DNA of 44,523 nt from Chara braunii (taxonomy: Eukaryota; Streptophyta; Charophyceae; Charales; Characeae). Location of the stretch: positions 1,674,468-1,718,990 of the forward strand of contig BFEA01000102.1 of the NCBI GenBank assembly GCA_003427395.1. The letters run 5' to 3'. Shown piece by piece: positions 42,855-44,523 of this stretch. The position numbers were made by a program, and so were the translations under genes. Position 1 is the stretch's first letter. Every line of letters begins with the position of its first letter. The notes beneath the pieces are model-generated. The model saw only the letters and a list, made by a program, of their open reading frames with translations, had not been told where the DNA came from and ran no database searches.

Positions 42855-44523
42855 GTTTTGTAGGGGGTGGTGGCCAGGCCTCAGGAGCTGCCCATGGGAC
42901 TCATCCATTGGGAGGTCAGATGGATTGCAGGGGACAGGGGGAGTCGCCCCAAGATGGCACCATGGTACCATGACCTAATGCAAAGATCGCAAGTCGTGAT
43001 CTGCGCCAACGCATACAACGCGTACCCGACTAACCCGAACGTCTTAGTGCAGACACTACCCTAACTCTAATGTTAAAAACGACCCGGGCACAGGCGGGGT
43101 CCATGCATATCTAGCCATCCCCCATTTGTGCCTCATCCTGCAGACTCTATGGACAACGAACCACCCTTCCACTAAGATGCGATATCCCGCCCTCCCCTAT
43201 CCTAAGCATGATACCGTCCTACCCAAGGCTCCCCAAGCATACACAACTCCGACTAATTCCCCCAATGAGAATTCCCATGGACAACAGCCTGGATGGGATG
43301 AAGCACCACCCGCAGGCATTGTGAGATACCTGTGGGATGAGAAGTACCCAGTACCTACCCCATACTAACACCCAGTGTGTGTGTAGGATTTTCCTCCCCG
43401 AGAGGGGACCTACCGTAGTCTAAGTTCGCTCTGTGTGGACTCTTGTACGGGTGCCATAGTGACAAGAAACATACTGGTTGTACCCAGGCTCGGACATGGC
43501 ACCCCCACGGACTAGTACATACTGACGAGACAGACATATCGGAGGGTCCTAGTGGCCACACAGAGGTATCGACGGTTTCGACAGTTTCGACAGTTTTTTG
43601 GTTGTCGACAGTCCAGGCAGTAAACCCTCCCCTTTAATCTACCCTAACCTAGTGTGTAGAAGAGGGTGGTGGCCAGGCCTCAGGAGGTACCCATAGTACT
43701 CATCCATTGGGAGGTCAGATGGATTGCTGGGACCCCAAGGGGAGTCACCTCCAGATGGCACCATGGTACCATGACCTATGCTGATGCTCAGATTGCAAGT
43801 CGTGATTTCCGCCAACGCTTACCGGACTAACCCGAACGTCTTCGTGCAGACACTACCCTAACTCTAATGTTAAGGACGACCAGGGCGCAGACGGGGTCCA
43901 TGAATGTGCAGTCATCCCCCATCTGTGCCTCATCCTCCAGACTCTATGGACAGCGAGCCGCCCTGCCACTAAGATGCGATATCCTGCCCTCCCCTATCCT
44001 AAGCATGACGCTTTCCTACCCACGGCTCCCCAAGAATCCACAATCCCAACTAATTCCCCCTATGAGAATTCCCACGGACCGCAGCCTGGACGAAGCACCA
44101 CCTGCAGGCATCGTGAGATACCTGTGGGATGAGACGTACCCAGTACCTACCTGATACTAACACCCAGTGTGTGTGAAGGATTATTTCCCCCGAGATGGGC
44201 CCTACCCGATACTAACACCCAGTATGTGCGTAGGATTATCCCCCCGAGACGTACCCAATACCTACGCAAAGTGTGTGCATAGGATTATCCCACACCCAGT
44301 GTGTGGGATGAGACGTAGTGCCATAGTGACGGGAAAAATACTGGCTGTACCCAAGCTCGACCATGGAACCCGCATGGACTAGTACGTACTGACGAGACTG
44401 ACAGATACGAGGGTCCAAGCAACCATGGAGAGGTACCGACGGTTTGGAAAGCTTTTGAAAGTTTTCTGGTTTTTGACAGTCTAGGCAGTAAACCCTTCCC
44501 TTTAATCTACCCTAACCTATCCC
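42855..44523. repeat. 799-bp macrosatellite, two units, running off the window
   Basis: GGGTGGTGGCCAGGCCTCAGG occurs at 42865 and 43664 (offset 799). The rest of the unit follows in both, including CCATTGGGAGGTCAGATGG, ATGGCACCATGGTACC, CGACTAACCCGAACGTCTT, CTGATACTAACACCC and GGCAGTAAACCC. The second unit carries an added block (about 44160-44310) of three or four ACCCAGTGTGTGY...AGGATTAT sub-repeats. Units end CTACCCTAACCTA. Open frames inside do not resemble proteins. Confidence 0.92.

Overview
This window looks like repeat-dense, intron-rich nuclear DNA of a streptophyte (plant lineage). A large-genome charophyte alga such as Chara is my best guess, but that name is inference. The evidence is long introns with GT/AG borders, a plant-type JMJ25/IBM1 histone demethylase gene in pieces, Ty3/gypsy, hAT and Mutator-like elements, very long (TC)n, (GT)n and (GA)n tracts, and assembly gaps placed exactly at (GT)n tracts. 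Nothing bacterial is visible: no operons, and no long uninterrupted genes.

Layout. 1-4.5 kb holds a broken Ty3/gypsy element on the minus strand: an LTR-like block, a frameshifted gag with a zinc knuckle, a protease with a stop inside its catalytic triplet, and the first residues of reverse transcriptase. 4.8-22.7 kb holds a minus-strand JMJ25-like gene. Three exons are well supported (22572-22674, 19922-20069, 4812-5538) and two small ones are phase-compatible candidates (12775-12845, 8724-8760). The introns are many kb long and filled with MITEs, foldbacks, microsatellites and gaps. One exon is partly duplicated in tandem.

23-30 kb has a tRNA-like sequence, a (GA)n tract, several two-copy tandem duplications, a complete LTR followed by a tRNA-Met-type primer site (26552-27503) and a decayed hAT transposase (29.08-30.13 kb, minus). 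30.9-32.6 kb has a pair of direct repeats about 313 bp long around a 589-base gap.

35.3-37.5 kb is the oddest stretch. A small three-exon plus-strand gene of no recognised family lies inside a train of more than a dozen perfect, mutually unrelated stem-loops that runs through exons and introns alike. 37.5-38.1 kb carries a 54-bp minisatellite that reads as an 18-residue repeat. 38.6-40.2 kb has plus-strand protein-like fragments in shifting frames. A third LTR copy lies at 40.8-41.7 kb, and a 799-bp macrosatellite runs off the right edge.

Most coding here is fragmentary. The exon models rest on reading splice signals by eye, and only the JMJ25-like, gag-pol and hAT calls rest on recognised protein motifs.
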